Below are positions 1 through 8,030 of a stretch of 32,432 nt of DNA, in pieces. Source of the stretch: an uncultured Clostridia bacterium. GTDB taxonomy: Bacteria > Bacillota > Clostridia > Peptostreptococcales > Anaerovoracaceae. The stretch is from positions 1 to 32,432 of the forward strand of contig CAKQHH010000019.1 of NCBI GenBank assembly GCA_934234035.1. The letters run 5' to 3'. Each line of letters begins with the position of its first letter. The stretch's first letter is position 1. The translations under genes were made by a program, and so were the position numbers. Under the pieces are notes generated by a model, which ran no database searches, was not told where the DNA came from, and saw nothing but the letters and a program-made list of their open reading frames with translations.

Positions 1-1086
1 TTTTGATTTGTCGATCGCTGCTACGAAGGCGGAAAACTGCTGCTGAAGTTCAATTGGCGGAGTAAATACATTCAGTTTTCTTATTCGTTCCATTCCTAAA
101 GCAGCTTTTGCAGTATCTGCTGAGTTCTTAACAATATAAGCATTTAGTAACATAAGCATGTACATAAAATATGTAGAGTCATATATTTCAGAATTAGGAC
201 GAATCTTAGCAACATTAGGAGCTAAATGATATTTATACTTATCATCTATTACCGCTACATCACCAATATTCGCCCCTACGTAAGTCATTACAATATCGCC
301 TTGCGCTAGTTGTGATCTTGGCAGCGAATCTGATACTTCATTTGATATGAAAGACAAATCTTTTCGATTTAATTTACCATTCTTTACGTTTTGTGCCTTT
401 ACCATGACAACATCACCCGAATCATCATAGTTAATATATTGTGTATATTCAAAACCCGCTAACTTAGTAACGAAACAATAATCCCCTATTAATGATTTAG
501 ACCATCCTCGGCTATTAATAACTGGATCCCCAAACATCTCTACAAATCGGGCTTTAATCAAATCGTCAAGTATTGATATTTCTTTTTTTCGAAGAGTGAT
601 AATGGTTGATATTTTTTCGATGTTATCAACCACTCTCTGCTGTTCCTCCAAAGATGGAAGATTAATCTCAATTGAAGAAACAATTGATTTTGAAATTTCT
701 TTAAAGGTAGCTCCTCTGCCTAGTGAATTTAAATAAGCAGTGTTATGTTTTAAAAACCAATATAGGTACTTGTTATTAACTAATTCAGAACAGATAAAAT
801 TCTTAAACCCCTGATTGCAGCACATCTTGCAACCAGCGATTGCAACTTTGCCAATCGGTGCACGGGATGATAGAATAACCGTTCCTGCTGGAAAAGCAGT
901 TAACCCAGTTTTCTGCATCGCCAAGTCCGTTATTTTCCGTACGCTATCTGTAATAATATATGTATTCTCATCGAGTTCAGCAGGGGTAATCCATTTCACA
1001 TCACCATCCCAAAACTCTGCAATATTGGTTTTAGGTGTACTGCCAGACACAATTTCACAGATATCTCCTAACTTATATTTTTTCAT
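1..1086 (-). CDS. hsdS: Type I restriction-modification specificity subunit HsdS (C-terminus cut by window edge)
   Basis: This is the DNA-recognition subunit of a type I restriction-modification enzyme; it directs HsdM (and HsdR) to a bipartite target. The frame is open from an ATG at 1086 to the window edge, giving 362 residues. It has the usual two-repeat plan. The first target-recognition domain starts MKKYKLGDICEIVSGSTPK and ends in a coiled-coil spacer (LPSLEEQQRVVDNIEKI). The conserved VEMFGDP junction follows, then a second recognition domain and the start of a second spacer (PPIELQQQFSAFVAAID). Family members are about 400 residues, so roughly 20-50 are probably missing. The start has a weak GGGG site and overlaps the preceding frame by ATGA. 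The DNA is clearly more AT-rich than hsdM, which suggests the specificity gene was exchanged. The identification is firm; the DNA target cannot be read from sequence. Confidence 0.93.
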   Translation of the reverse strand, partial: MKKYKLGDICEIVSGSTPKTNIAEFWDGDVKWITPAELDENTYIITDSVRKITDLAMQKTGLTAFPAGTVILSSRAPIGKVAIAGCKMCCNQGFKNFICSELVNNKYLYWFLKHNTAYLNSLGRGATFKEISKSIVSSIEINLPSLEEQQRVVDNIEKISTIITLRKKEISILDDLIKARFVEMFGDPVINSRGWSKSLIGDYCFVTKLAGFEYTQYINYDDSGDVVMVKAQNVKNGKLNRKDLSFISNEVSDSLPRSQLAQGDIVMTYVGANIGDVAVIDDKYKYHLAPNVAKIRPNSEIYDSTYFMYMLMLLNAYIVKNSADTAKAALGMERIRKLNVFTPPIELQQQFSAFVAAIDKSK

Positions 1087-1226
1087 TTGTATTCCCCACT
1101 AATCAATCTTTGAAGTTCAATACAGAAAAGTGCATCATGAAGTTCCCGTGAAGTGTTGTGCATTTCCGGCAATCCAACCCCAATCTGCACAACATTTTTG
1201 ACGAGGAAGCAGTTCTTTGGCGGGAA
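1083..1226 (-). pseudogene. Relic or small reading frame overlapping the hsdS start
   Basis: A 47-codon frame with no stop runs from a TAA (1227-1229) to a TGA at 1083 and shares the four bases ATGA with hsdS, the usual sign of translational coupling. Its only ATG, at 1163, would give 26 residues ending in LQRLISGEYK, with no good ribosome site. The overlap suggests that this was the 3' end of the gene once directly upstream of hsdS and that its 5' part has been lost. I do not recognise the protein. It could instead be a short leader peptide that helps translate hsdS. Confidence 0.35.
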
Positions 1227-1581
1227 TTAGAGAAACTACCAATCAGTAATGACTTTTCTTATTAGAATCTCCCTGGTCTCCCTCGAAAAAACACACTATT
1301 TTTATGTCAAATCCGTCCGAAACGAGTGAGCTGCACCCCGTCTCACCGCTTCGCCTTTGAAACGTTAGCGCAAAAAGCAGGTTCCGACGGCAATATGCAT
1401 AACGTTTCACGCCAACTTCACAATCCGGTCCGGCGGCCACTCTAATTTCCGCTGTTTACCGCTGTTCCCCGCCGGTTTCCGTCAGCGCCCGGCGTCCGCT
1501 CTTCGCAAATATCAATTTCTCTCTCGCTATATCCGCAAAGCCGCTGAACCGGCAATCCCGGCGCACACTTCACTGTATTCC
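1227..1581. other. Gene-free gap between hsdM and hsdS
   Basis: No convincing gene was found here. Frames on either strand are short, lack ribosome sites and show no recognisable motif. A 65-codon minus-strand frame (1243-1440) has an arbitrary-looking composition. No terminator with a U-tract was seen after hsdM, so the hsdM transcript may continue into hsdS. A gap this long between hsdM and hsdS is unusual, because these genes normally abut, and it fits deletion or exchange of an intervening segment. Confidence 0.5.
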
Positions 1582-3099
1582 TTAGTCTTCACCCAGCATC
1601 GCGGTCAGTTCCTCCATCGCCGTGGCGATCTCCATCTCGATTTCCCGCAGGTTGGTGAGAATCTCCTGTGTCGATGGATATTCCACCGGAACGTACTCCA
1701 CTTCCTTGTATTTGTTGATAGACAGGTCGTAGTCGTTCTCCACGATATCCTCTTTCGGCACCATGAAGCTCTGCTCCGTCCGCTTCCGCTCCATCTCCGC
1801 ATCCAAGTGATGGAACCGCTCGATGATATCCGGAATGTCGTTCTCCTCGATCGGACTCCGCTTGTCATCCAGACTGAGACCATCGTTTTGCATATCGTAG
1901 AACCAGACGTGATCCGTTCCGCCGGCTTCGGTTTTGGTAAAAATAAGAATCGCCGTAGATACGCCCGCGTACGGTTTGAAGACGCCGGAAGGCATGGAGA
2001 TTACGGCTTCCAGACGGTTGTTCTCCACAATTTCCTTTCGGATGGACTTATGGGCCTTCGAAGAACCGAACAGCACTCCATCGGGAACGATGCAGGCACA
2101 GCGACCGCCGATTTTCAGCATGCGAAGGAACAGGGTTACGAACAGAAGCTCCGTCTTCTTCGTCTTGCAGATTTTCAGCAGATCCGGCGAGACGATATCG
2201 TAATCCAAGCTTCCCTTGAACGGCGGATTTGCCAGGACCAATGAATATTTGTTTTTATCCTCATTCTGATCCGACAGACTGTCTTTGTATTCGATGCACG
2301 GGTTGTCAATTCCGTGGGCCATCATGTTCATGGCACCGATACGGAGCATGGTTCGGTCCATGTCGTAGCCGTGGAACATGTGATTCAAATAGTGTTCTTT
2401 ATTCGCCTTGTCGAAGAGGACTTCCCGCTTCCGCTCCTCGTCTTCCATCAGGTATTCGCTGGCCGCGATGAGGAATCCCGAGGTTCCGCAGGCCGGGTCG
2501 CAGATGATTTCATCCGGCTTCGGCTGCATCAATTCCACCATCATTTTGATGATATGGCGAGGGGTTCGGAACTGGCCGTTTCTTCCGGCCGTGTTTAATT
2601 TGGACAGAAGGTACTCGTACACATCCCCTCGAACATCTTCCTTATCCAGCTTTGTTTCCTTCATCATCCGGAACAAATCGCTGAGCTTCTCTACGACTTT
2701 GGAGAGAAGCAGCGGCGTGGGAATCATGAAAATCGCATCACTCATGTACTTTGAATATGCGCTTTCCCGGTCGCTGTGAAGGTTGATGATGAACGGGAAC
2801 ACCTCATTCTTCACCACATCGAACATCTTCTCCGCCGGGAAATCCTGAAATACGGACCACTTCAGCTGCTTTCCGTCTACCGTCCGGCCCTCCACTTCCA
2901 CTTCATCCTTGAAGATGCTTTCGTGGGAAATTCCCAACATCATCGCTTCCATGCTGCCCTTATTATCCGCCTCATCCAGATCGTGGATGAACATCAGATA
3001 GGTAATCTGCTCAATCACCGTCAGCGGGTTCACGATTCCTCCCGCCGCAAAATCATCCCACAGGCTGTCAATCCGATTTTTCAGTTCTCCGGTTATCAT
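1582..3099 (-). CDS. hsdM: Type I restriction-modification DNA methyltransferase subunit HsdM
   Basis: This is the N6-adenine DNA methyltransferase subunit, which uses S-adenosylmethionine and works in complex with HsdS. The 505-residue protein has the HsdM N-terminal helical domain (about 1-140) and the N6 methyltransferase domain. Motif I DPACGTSG lies near residues 201-208 and catalytic motif IV NPPF near 291-294. The length is normal. The longest frame starts at an ATG at 3111 that overlaps the upstream stop as TAATG, but GGAGGA sits inside those first codons, 5 bases before the ATG at 3099. I therefore chose 3099; 3111 remains possible. The gene lies downstream of a LOG-family gene with which it is translationally coupled. 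No hsdR is visible in the window. Its base composition matches the core genes here, unlike hsdS. Confidence 0.95.
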   Translation of the reverse strand: MITGELKNRIDSLWDDFAAGGIVNPLTVIEQITYLMFIHDLDEADNKGSMEAMMLGISHESIFKDEVEVEGRTVDGKQLKWSVFQDFPAEKMFDVVKNEVFPFIINLHSDRESAYSKYMSDAIFMIPTPLLLSKVVEKLSDLFRMMKETKLDKEDVRGDVYEYLLSKLNTAGRNGQFRTPRHIIKMMVELMQPKPDEIICDPACGTSGFLIAASEYLMEDEERKREVLFDKANKEHYLNHMFHGYDMDRTMLRIGAMNMMAHGIDNPCIEYKDSLSDQNEDKNKYSLVLANPPFKGSLDYDIVSPDLLKICKTKKTELLFVTLFLRMLKIGGRCACIVPDGVLFGSSKAHKSIRKEIVENNRLEAVISMPSGVFKPYAGVSTAILIFTKTEAGGTDHVWFYDMQNDGLSLDDKRSPIEENDIPDIIERFHHLDAEMERKRTEQSFMVPKEDIVENDYDLSINKYKEVEYVPVEYPSTQEILTNLREIEMEIATAMEELTAMLGED

Positions 3100-3110
3100 T
3101 TCTTCCTCCA

Positions 3111-3644
3111 TTATCCTCTCAGCGCTTCATCCAGTTCGTCCACATTTGCCACGAATTCAAACAGTTTCATCTCCTCTTCCGGCAGGAATTCCTTCTCCAC
3201 CATTTGGCGGAAGGTGCCGCGAAGGGGTTCGTAATATCCGTTGATGTTGTACAGGAATGCCCGTTTCTCCGTCCGGCCCAGTCTCTTGAGGGTCAGCACT
3301 TCCGTGATTTCCTCCAGGGTTCCGATGCCTCCCGGCATGGCAATAAAAGCATCCCCAAGTTCAATCATCCGACTCTTCCGGACAGACATGGAGTGCACCA
3401 CTTCCAAGGTGTGAAGCCCTTCGTGCCCCTGCTCACAGTGCAGCAGGAAATCCGGAATGATGCCGATGACCTTTCCGCCGTTCTCCAGCACGGTATCTGC
3501 AATGATTCCCATCAGACCGATATTGCCGCCGCCGTACACCAGCGCGTGCCCGTTCCCGGCAATCCAGAGCCCCAGTGCCTCCGCCGCTTTCTTGTAATCC
3601 GGATCCGACCCCATGCTGGACCCGCAGTATACCGTTATATTCAT
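3111..3644 (-). CDS. LOG-family nucleotide 5'-monophosphate phosphoribohydrolase
   Basis: This 177-residue protein belongs to the LOG (Lonely Guy, TIGR00730) family of Rossmann-fold enzymes. Members split the N-glycosidic bond of nucleoside 5'-monophosphates, releasing a base and ribose 5-phosphate; plant and some bacterial members act on cytokinin nucleotides. The family signatures are present: GGGNIGLMG near 39-47 and PGGIGTLEE near 104-112, plus an SVRKSRM segment around residue 87. The start at 3644 has GGGAG six bases upstream, and a near-consensus promoter lies at 3686-3713. Its stop overlaps the longest hsdM frame (TAATG), so it is the first gene of a transcript that continues into hsdM. 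The bacterial role of the family is poorly known; the substrate here is not known. Confidence 0.92.
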   Translation of the reverse strand: MNITVYCGSSMGSDPDYKKAAEALGLWIAGNGHALVYGGGNIGLMGIIADTVLENGGKVIGIIPDFLLHCEQGHEGLHTLEVVHSMSVRKSRMIELGDAFIAMPGGIGTLEEITEVLTLKRLGRTEKRAFLYNINGYYEPLRGTFRQMVEKEFLPEEEMKLFEFVANVDELDEALRG

Positions 3645-3685
3645 CTATTTCTCCCTCTTCTTTCCGCTTGCATAAAGTCCCTACC

Positions 3686-3713
3686 ATTATACCAATCGGA
3701 CGAGAAAATTCAA
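3686..3713 (-). promoter_or_regulatory. Sigma-A-type promoter for the LOG-hsdM transcript
   Basis: On the minus strand TTGAAT and TATAAT are separated by 16 bases, about 40 bases upstream of the LOG gene start. The -10 box is a perfect match. It lies back to back with the plus-strand promoter at 3755-3782. Confidence 0.65.
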
Positions 3714-3754
3714 ATGCCCCCGCGGAGGTCTTTGTACTATTTTGAATACCCCCC

Positions 3755-3782
3755 TTAACTTTTTTTGGGCACGTGCTATAAT
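3755..3782 (+). promoter_or_regulatory. Promoter for the aminopeptidase P-ridA operon
   Basis: TTAACT and a perfect TATAAT are separated by 16 bases. The transcript would start near 3789, giving an untranslated leader of about 80 bases before the gene at 3870. No riboswitch or attenuator was recognised in that leader. Confidence 0.6.
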
Positions 3783-3869
3783 AAAAATAGTTCGGTAAGA
3801 GTTCTCTACCGACGCGTTATTATTTTTGTGAAATCCACAAATAGGATTGACAGCAAAGAGGTGAATAAA

Positions 3870-5639
3870 ATGAAAAAAGAAGTTCTAGAGCTTCGGGAAA
3901 AGATGAAAGCCAACGGTGTGGATGTTTATTACGTACCATCCGGTGACTATCACAGTTCCGAGTATGTAAACGATTTCTTTAAAGCTCGTGAATTCATGAG
4001 CGGACTGACCGGAGAATCCGGTGAGCTCATCGTCGATGACGAAGGTGCTTATCTTTGGACCGACGGCAGATATTTCCTCCAGGCAGAGCGTCAGCTGGCC
4101 GGCAGCGAAATTGAGCTGATGAGAATGGCAGAGCCGGGCGTTCCGACTGTTGAAGAATTCCTGATTGACCTGGCCAAGAAAAAAGGCGGTTATACGCTGG
4201 GATTTGACGGCAAGGTTGTTCCGGGATATTACGGTGAAGAGCTTCAGTCGAAGCTGGGTGAACTGGGCGTTACCATTAAATGGGACAAAGACCTGGTAGG
4301 TGAAGTATGGACTTCCCGTCCGCAGATTCAGCCATCGGAAATCTACGAACTGCCGCTGACCACCACCGGCAAGACCGCAACCGAAAAGATTGCAGACGTT
4401 CGGAAAGCCATGGCCGAAAAGAATGCGGATTTCCTGCTGGTTACCGATCTGATGGAAAACGCATGGCTCCTGAATATGAGAGGCAGAGATATCGATTACA
4501 CACCGGTATTCTTCTCCTTCATCCTGCTTTCCCAGGATTCCGTAAACCTGTACGTAATGGACGGTGCGGTAAAGGATTCTCTGCCGGAAGACCTGTCCTT
4601 CGTTACCGTGAAAGGATACGATGAGATTGAACAGGATGTTGCCGCTCTGGATGCATCCAAGACATTGTGGCTGGATTCCGGTTCTGCGAATTACGCTCTG
4701 TGCCTGAGAATTCCGGAAGGCATGAAGACGGTGGATGAAGCTACTCCAATCGCTATGATGAAGGCCGTTAAGAATGAGACCGAAATCAAGAGTTCCCTCA
4801 ACGCGCACAAGAAGGATGCGGTTGCGATGGTGAAATTCATCAAGTGGATTAAGGATGTCGCTGCAAAGACACCGCATCAGACCGAGCTCAGTGCGGCAGA
4901 ACAGCTGCGGAAGTTCCGTGCCGAAGAGGATGGCTTCTTCGATCTGTCCTTTGAGACCATTGCCGGATACGGACCAAACGGTTCTGTCATCCACTACGCA
5001 CCGACACCGGAAACCGATGCCGAAATCCTGCCGGAAGGCTTCCTGCTTCTGGACTCCGGCGGTCATTACACAGACGGTACCACGGATATCACCCGTACCA
5101 TCGCCGTTGGTCCGCTGACTCAGGAAATGATTGATGATTACACCTACGTTCTTAAAGCACACCTGGCAATGCACAATGCCGTGCTGACTCCGGGAATGAA
5201 CGGAATTGACCTGGATGCTATCACCCGTGCACCGATGAGAGCCGTTGGTTTGGACTTTAAGCACGGACTGTCTCACGGTGTGGGTCACCTGCTCAGCGTT
5301 CACGAAGGTCCGAATATCCTTCGCCGTGTACCGACTCCGATTACCATTTGTCCGGGCATGATTATGTCCAACGAGCCGGGCGTATACATCGATAATCAGT
5401 TCGGCGTTCGTATCGAGAACGAAGTTCTGATGAAGGACGACGGAAACGGAAACACCATCAACGAGCCGATCACCTTCGTACCGTATGAGAGAGAAGCTAT
5501 CAACCCGGCTCTGCTAACCGATGAAGAGCTGGCATGGGTCAACAACTACCACAAGATGGTTCGTGAAACCCTGCTTCCGCGTGTGGATGGCGACCTGGCA
5601 GAATTCGTCAAGGCACAGACCGAAGAGATTACCAAATAA
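3870..5639 (+). CDS. Aminopeptidase P family metallopeptidase (M24B, three-domain form)
   Basis: This 589-residue peptidase removes the N-terminal residue from peptides with proline in second position, and is probably cytosolic because no signal peptide is visible. It is the long three-domain form (human XPNPEP1-like): two creatinase-like N-terminal domains (about 1-300) precede the pita-bread catalytic domain. By alignment to family motifs the dinuclear metal ligands are D395 (LLLDSGGHY), D406 (DGTTDITRT), H469 (SHGVGH), E502 (NEPGVY) and E516 (RIENE), all intact. The frame is open 35 codons further upstream, but the start at 3870 has GAGGTG six bases before it and matches the family N-terminus. 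It lies 22 bases before ridA in the same operon, in keeping with peptide and amino acid catabolism. Confidence 0.95.
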   Translation: MKKEVLELREKMKANGVDVYYVPSGDYHSSEYVNDFFKAREFMSGLTGESGELIVDDEGAYLWTDGRYFLQAERQLAGSEIELMRMAEPGVPTVEEFLIDLAKKKGGYTLGFDGKVVPGYYGEELQSKLGELGVTIKWDKDLVGEVWTSRPQIQPSEIYELPLTTTGKTATEKIADVRKAMAEKNADFLLVTDLMENAWLLNMRGRDIDYTPVFFSFILLSQDSVNLYVMDGAVKDSLPEDLSFVTVKGYDEIEQDVAALDASKTLWLDSGSANYALCLRIPEGMKTVDEATPIAMMKAVKNETEIKSSLNAHKKDAVAMVKFIKWIKDVAAKTPHQTELSAAEQLRKFRAEEDGFFDLSFETIAGYGPNGSVIHYAPTPETDAEILPEGFLLLDSGGHYTDGTTDITRTIAVGPLTQEMIDDYTYVLKAHLAMHNAVLTPGMNGIDLDAITRAPMRAVGLDFKHGLSHGVGHLLSVHEGPNILRRVPTPITICPGMIMSNEPGVYIDNQFGVRIENEVLMKDDGNGNTINEPITFVPYEREAINPALLTDEELAWVNNYHKMVRETLLPRVDGDLAEFVKAQTEEITK

Positions 5640-5661
5640 CCAATTATAAGGAGACATAGAG

Positions 5662-6036
5662 ATGAAATATACAAACACAGACAAAGCACCTGCTGCAATC
5701 GGCCCATACTCCCAGGCAGTCACTGCCGGCGGATTCCTGTTCATTTCCGGACAGACTCCGTTCAGCCCGGAAACCGGTGAAACCATCGGTACCGATGTTG
5801 CGGGACAGGCGGAGCAGGCATGCAAGAACATCGGAGAAATTCTGAAGGCCAACGACCTGACCTTCGAAGACGTGGTAAAAACCACCTGCTTTATCACCGA
5901 TATGGCAGACTTCGGTGCATTCAATGAAGTCTATGCGAAGTATTTCGTGTCCAAGCCGGCCAGATCCTGCGTTGCGGTAAAAGAACTTCCGAAGAGCATC
6001 CTTTGCGAAATCGAAGTAATCGCCGCTGCAAAGTAG
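5662..6036 (+). CDS. ridA: RidA family enamine/imine deaminase
   Basis: RidA (YjgF/YER057c/UK114) proteins hydrolyse reactive 2-aminoacrylate and related enamine/imine intermediates released by PLP enzymes, giving 2-oxo acids and ammonia. The 124-residue length is normal and the protein should form a cytosolic trimer. Active-site positions are present: Y16 in GPYSQA, R101 in PARSCVAV and E116 in CEIEVIA. AAGGAGA precedes the start by seven bases. It is the last gene of the operon with aminopeptidase P, 22 bases behind it, and is followed by a strong terminator. Other PLP enzymes in the window, such as the C-S lyase at 22773-23948, could generate its substrates. Confidence 0.95.
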   Translation: MKYTNTDKAPAAIGPYSQAVTAGGFLFISGQTPFSPETGETIGTDVAGQAEQACKNIGEILKANDLTFEDVVKTTCFITDMADFGAFNEVYAKYFVSKPARSCVAVKELPKSILCEIEVIAAAK

Positions 6037-6058
6037 GTAAGCAAAGTCATTCGACAAA

Positions 6059-6101
6059 CGGGAGCGAACCAAAGTTCATGGTTCGCTCCCGCTTTGTTTT
6101 T
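6059..6101 (+). terminator. Rho-independent terminator after ridA
   Basis: A perfect 13-bp stem (6059-6071 with 6079-6091) closes a 7-base loop and is followed by a T-rich tract ending in TTTTT. It closes the aminopeptidase P-ridA operon. Confidence 0.9.
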
Positions 6102-6295
6102 GGTTCTTTACTTTTTATGATTTTTAATTCCGAAATTCTATAGCTATAGTTTTTTTATCGTATGTTTTAGTCCTTTTTGTTCCAACGATATTGAATTCCT
6201 GTTATTTTTTGCTAGGATGAAGCCATGAAATTTCAGAAAAAACAACGAGCGCTCATATCTCTTAACAATATGATTTCACAGACTTCCCATAAGGA

Positions 6296-6324
6296 TTGAC
6301 AGAAATTATATTTAAAACTACAAT
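6296..6324 (+). promoter_or_regulatory. Near-consensus promoter overlapping the leader of the Rpn nuclease gene
   Basis: A perfect TTGACA lies 17 bases from TACAAT. The -10 box ends only 12 bases before the ATG at 6337, so a transcript starting about 7 bases downstream would lack the AGGAG at 6325-6329. Either the mRNA is nearly leaderless, or another promoter in 6102-6295 is used. The rest of 6102-6295 is AT-rich with no gene seen. Confidence 0.45.
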
Positions 6325-6336
6325 AGGAGCAAGAAA

Positions 6337-7140
6337 ATGACTAACCACAAAAAATGCAAAAGCTATAAAGAACTAACTTTTACCGATGATTTTCTATTCT
6401 GTAACATCTTACAGAATAATCCGGACATTTGTAAAGAACTGGTGGAACTCTTGCTAGACCGAAAAGTTGGCAAAGTTATATTCAGTGAGACCCAGAAATC
6501 TATTGATCTTGCCTTAGATCAAAAGAGGGTTCGCCTAGACGTATACTTTGAGGATGACTTGAACACTGCGTACAATATCGAAATGCAGACCACCAATACC
6601 AGGGATTTACAGAAGCGAAGTCGCTATTATCAAGGTACCATTGATTTAAATATGATGAGCGCCGGTGCCACCTATGATAAGCTGAAGCAGAGCTATATTA
6701 TTTTTATCAATACCTTTGATTTATTTGGAAAAGGCTTTCCAAAATATACTTTTGAAAATGTCTGTCGGGAATCATCGAATATTCATCTGGATGACGGTAC
6801 TGTGAAAGTGTTTATCAATGCAAAAAGCACGCTTCCCGATATGCCTCATGAGTTGCAAAGCTTCCTCCGATATCTTTGCGGAAACGTCCCGGAAACACCG
6901 CTCACCGACCGAATCCAAAATGAGGTCGTTAAATCTAGAAATAATGTAGGATGGGAGAGGGTTTATATGTTATTGGAAGAAAAGTACAAAGCCTATTTCG
7001 AAGAAGGTCAATTAGATAAGGTTCTGGAGTTGTTCGAAGCCGGACACCTCTCTTTGGAAGTTGCACTCCGTGAAACCGGCGCCACTTCAGAAAAAGAGTT
7101 GAAACAGCTAATTCAAGAACGAAAAATGTCGGAAAAATAA
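6337..7140 (+). CDS. Rpn family recombination-promoting nuclease / PD-(D/E)XK transposase-like protein
   Basis: This 267-residue protein belongs to the PDDEXK_2 (TIGR01784, RpnA-like) family. Characterised members are DNA endonucleases that promote RecA-independent recombination and are found in many copies in gut bacteria. It shows the expected FTDDFLFCNIL start (residues 15-25), the RLDVYFED strand with the catalytic Asp near residue 71, and the YNIEMQ strand with the catalytic Glu near 82. The C-terminal part carries the family-typical helical tail (EEGQLDKVLELFEAGHLS). AGGAG sits seven bases before the start. The gene is monocistronic between two terminators and is more AT-rich than its neighbours, which fits horizontal gain. 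No inverted terminal repeats were seen, so I do not call a complete insertion sequence. Confidence 0.88.
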   Translation: MTNHKKCKSYKELTFTDDFLFCNILQNNPDICKELVELLLDRKVGKVIFSETQKSIDLALDQKRVRLDVYFEDDLNTAYNIEMQTTNTRDLQKRSRYYQGTIDLNMMSAGATYDKLKQSYIIFINTFDLFGKGFPKYTFENVCRESSNIHLDDGTVKVFINAKSTLPDMPHELQSFLRYLCGNVPETPLTDRIQNEVVKSRNNVGWERVYMLLEEKYKAYFEEGQLDKVLELFEAGHLSLEVALRETGATSEKELKQLIQERKMSEK

Positions 7141-7178
7141 TAGAATAAGCCAAAGACGAGTTGGTTGCATTCAGTTTG

Positions 7179-7216
7179 AGTGCTTGGATTTTGAATCCAA
7201 GCACTTTACTTTTTCT
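7179..7216 (+). terminator. Rho-independent terminator after the Rpn nuclease gene
   Basis: A perfect 12-bp stem (7179-7190 with 7194-7205) closes a TTG loop, followed by TTACTTTTTCTT on the plus strand. The minus strand lacks a matching T-tract, so it mainly serves the upstream plus-strand gene. Confidence 0.85.
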
Positions 7217-7230
7217 TAGGCGCTCTGCTG

Positions 7231-7998
7231 CTACACGTACCGCAGAATCTCCACCCAGATTCGTCCCTTCTTGGACTCCCCGCCGATCTCCTGCAGCACC
7301 GCCTTTCCTTTTCCCCGCAGCACGATTACCGCCCCCTCGTCAATCCGCTGGTCGATTTTCGTGCACTCCATGTGATCCACCGATACGATTCCGCTTCGAA
7401 TCCCCTTCACCGCATCGGACCGGGAAACCTTGAACGCCGTGGACACAACGTTATCCAGCCGCAGGCTGGGGAGCGTATCCCGGATGACCTGCACCCGCCG
7501 CTCCGGAACCGCCAGCTCCCCGATGGGTCTCACTTCTGCTTTGGCATCGGTTCTTCCCACAGATCGATATTCCTGCTCCAGAAACGCGCTGATGTCCGGA
7601 CGGACAATCAGGTCCGCCCCCTTCTCATCCACCAGGATGTCGCCAATCATTCGCCGCTCAATGCCAAGCCCCAGCACGGAGCCCAGGTAATCCCGGTGGC
7701 TCAGCTTTCGGTCACTGCCGCCGGCCTCCACGTGAATCACTTGCAGGAATTCCTCCATGCCCAGCACATCCTCCAGCGTCTCTCCATAATCCTTCGGGGC
7801 GATAATCAGAATACGCCGTTCCGCGTCTTCATATCCACCATAAAACCAGAATCGAAGATCTGCGTATCCCCGGCATTCCTCTCGAGCCAGGGCCTGCTGG
7901 TGCAGATCCAGGAAATCCGTATTCGTTATATAGAAGCCTTCCTCTGCCTGGCGGATTCGGTCCGCAATCCGAGACTTCAGCAATTTACTATCATCCAT
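7231..7998 (-). CDS. ylmH: YlmH-type S4-domain RNA-binding protein
   Basis: This 255-residue protein has the YlmH layout: an N-terminal alpha/beta region containing FYITNTDFLDLHQQ and FYGGYEDAERR, a middle domain (LGSVLGLGIERRMIGDI), and a C-terminal S4 RNA-binding domain (about 175-245: LPSLRLDNVVSTAF, SRSDAVKGIRSGIVSVD). YlmH/RqcP2 is linked in Bacillus to ribosome-associated quality control and in other species to cell division. The frame extends upstream to a GTG at 8019 that has no ribosome site, whereas the ATG at 7998 has AAAGG about 9 bases upstream, so I chose 7998. It usually sits in the sepF-ylmG-divIVA cluster; here it follows an ATPase gene by 32 bases and may share its transcript. 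Confidence 0.92.
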   Translation of the reverse strand: MDDSKLLKSRIADRIRQAEEGFYITNTDFLDLHQQALAREECRGYADLRFWFYGGYEDAERRILIIAPKDYGETLEDVLGMEEFLQVIHVEAGGSDRKLSHRDYLGSVLGLGIERRMIGDILVDEKGADLIVRPDISAFLEQEYRSVGRTDAKAEVRPIGELAVPERRVQVIRDTLPSLRLDNVVSTAFKVSRSDAVKGIRSGIVSVDHMECTKIDQRIDEGAVIVLRGKGKAVLQEIGGESKKGRIWVEILRYV

Positions 7999-8030
7999 TT
8001 CATCGGTTACCTTTCGCACGTTGTATTTTT

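Noticed and set aside
1243..1440. 65-codon minus-strand frame in the hsdM-hsdS gap
   Set aside because: It has no ribosome site, no motif and an odd composition; it is too weak to call a gene.
3885..5303. Long minus-strand open frame (472 codons) opposite aminopeptidase P
   Set aside because: It lies wholly antisense to a gene with intact M24 motifs, has no ribosome site or family motif, and is rich in codons expected from reading that gene backwards.
6337..7140. Complete insertion sequence around the Rpn/PDDEXK gene
   Set aside because: I saw no terminal inverted repeats or target duplications flanking it; only the nuclease gene itself is supported.
7231..8019. GTG start at 8019 for ylmH
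   Set aside because: It has no Shine-Dalgarno site, while the ATG at 7998 has AAAGG at suitable distance and better fits the family N-terminus.
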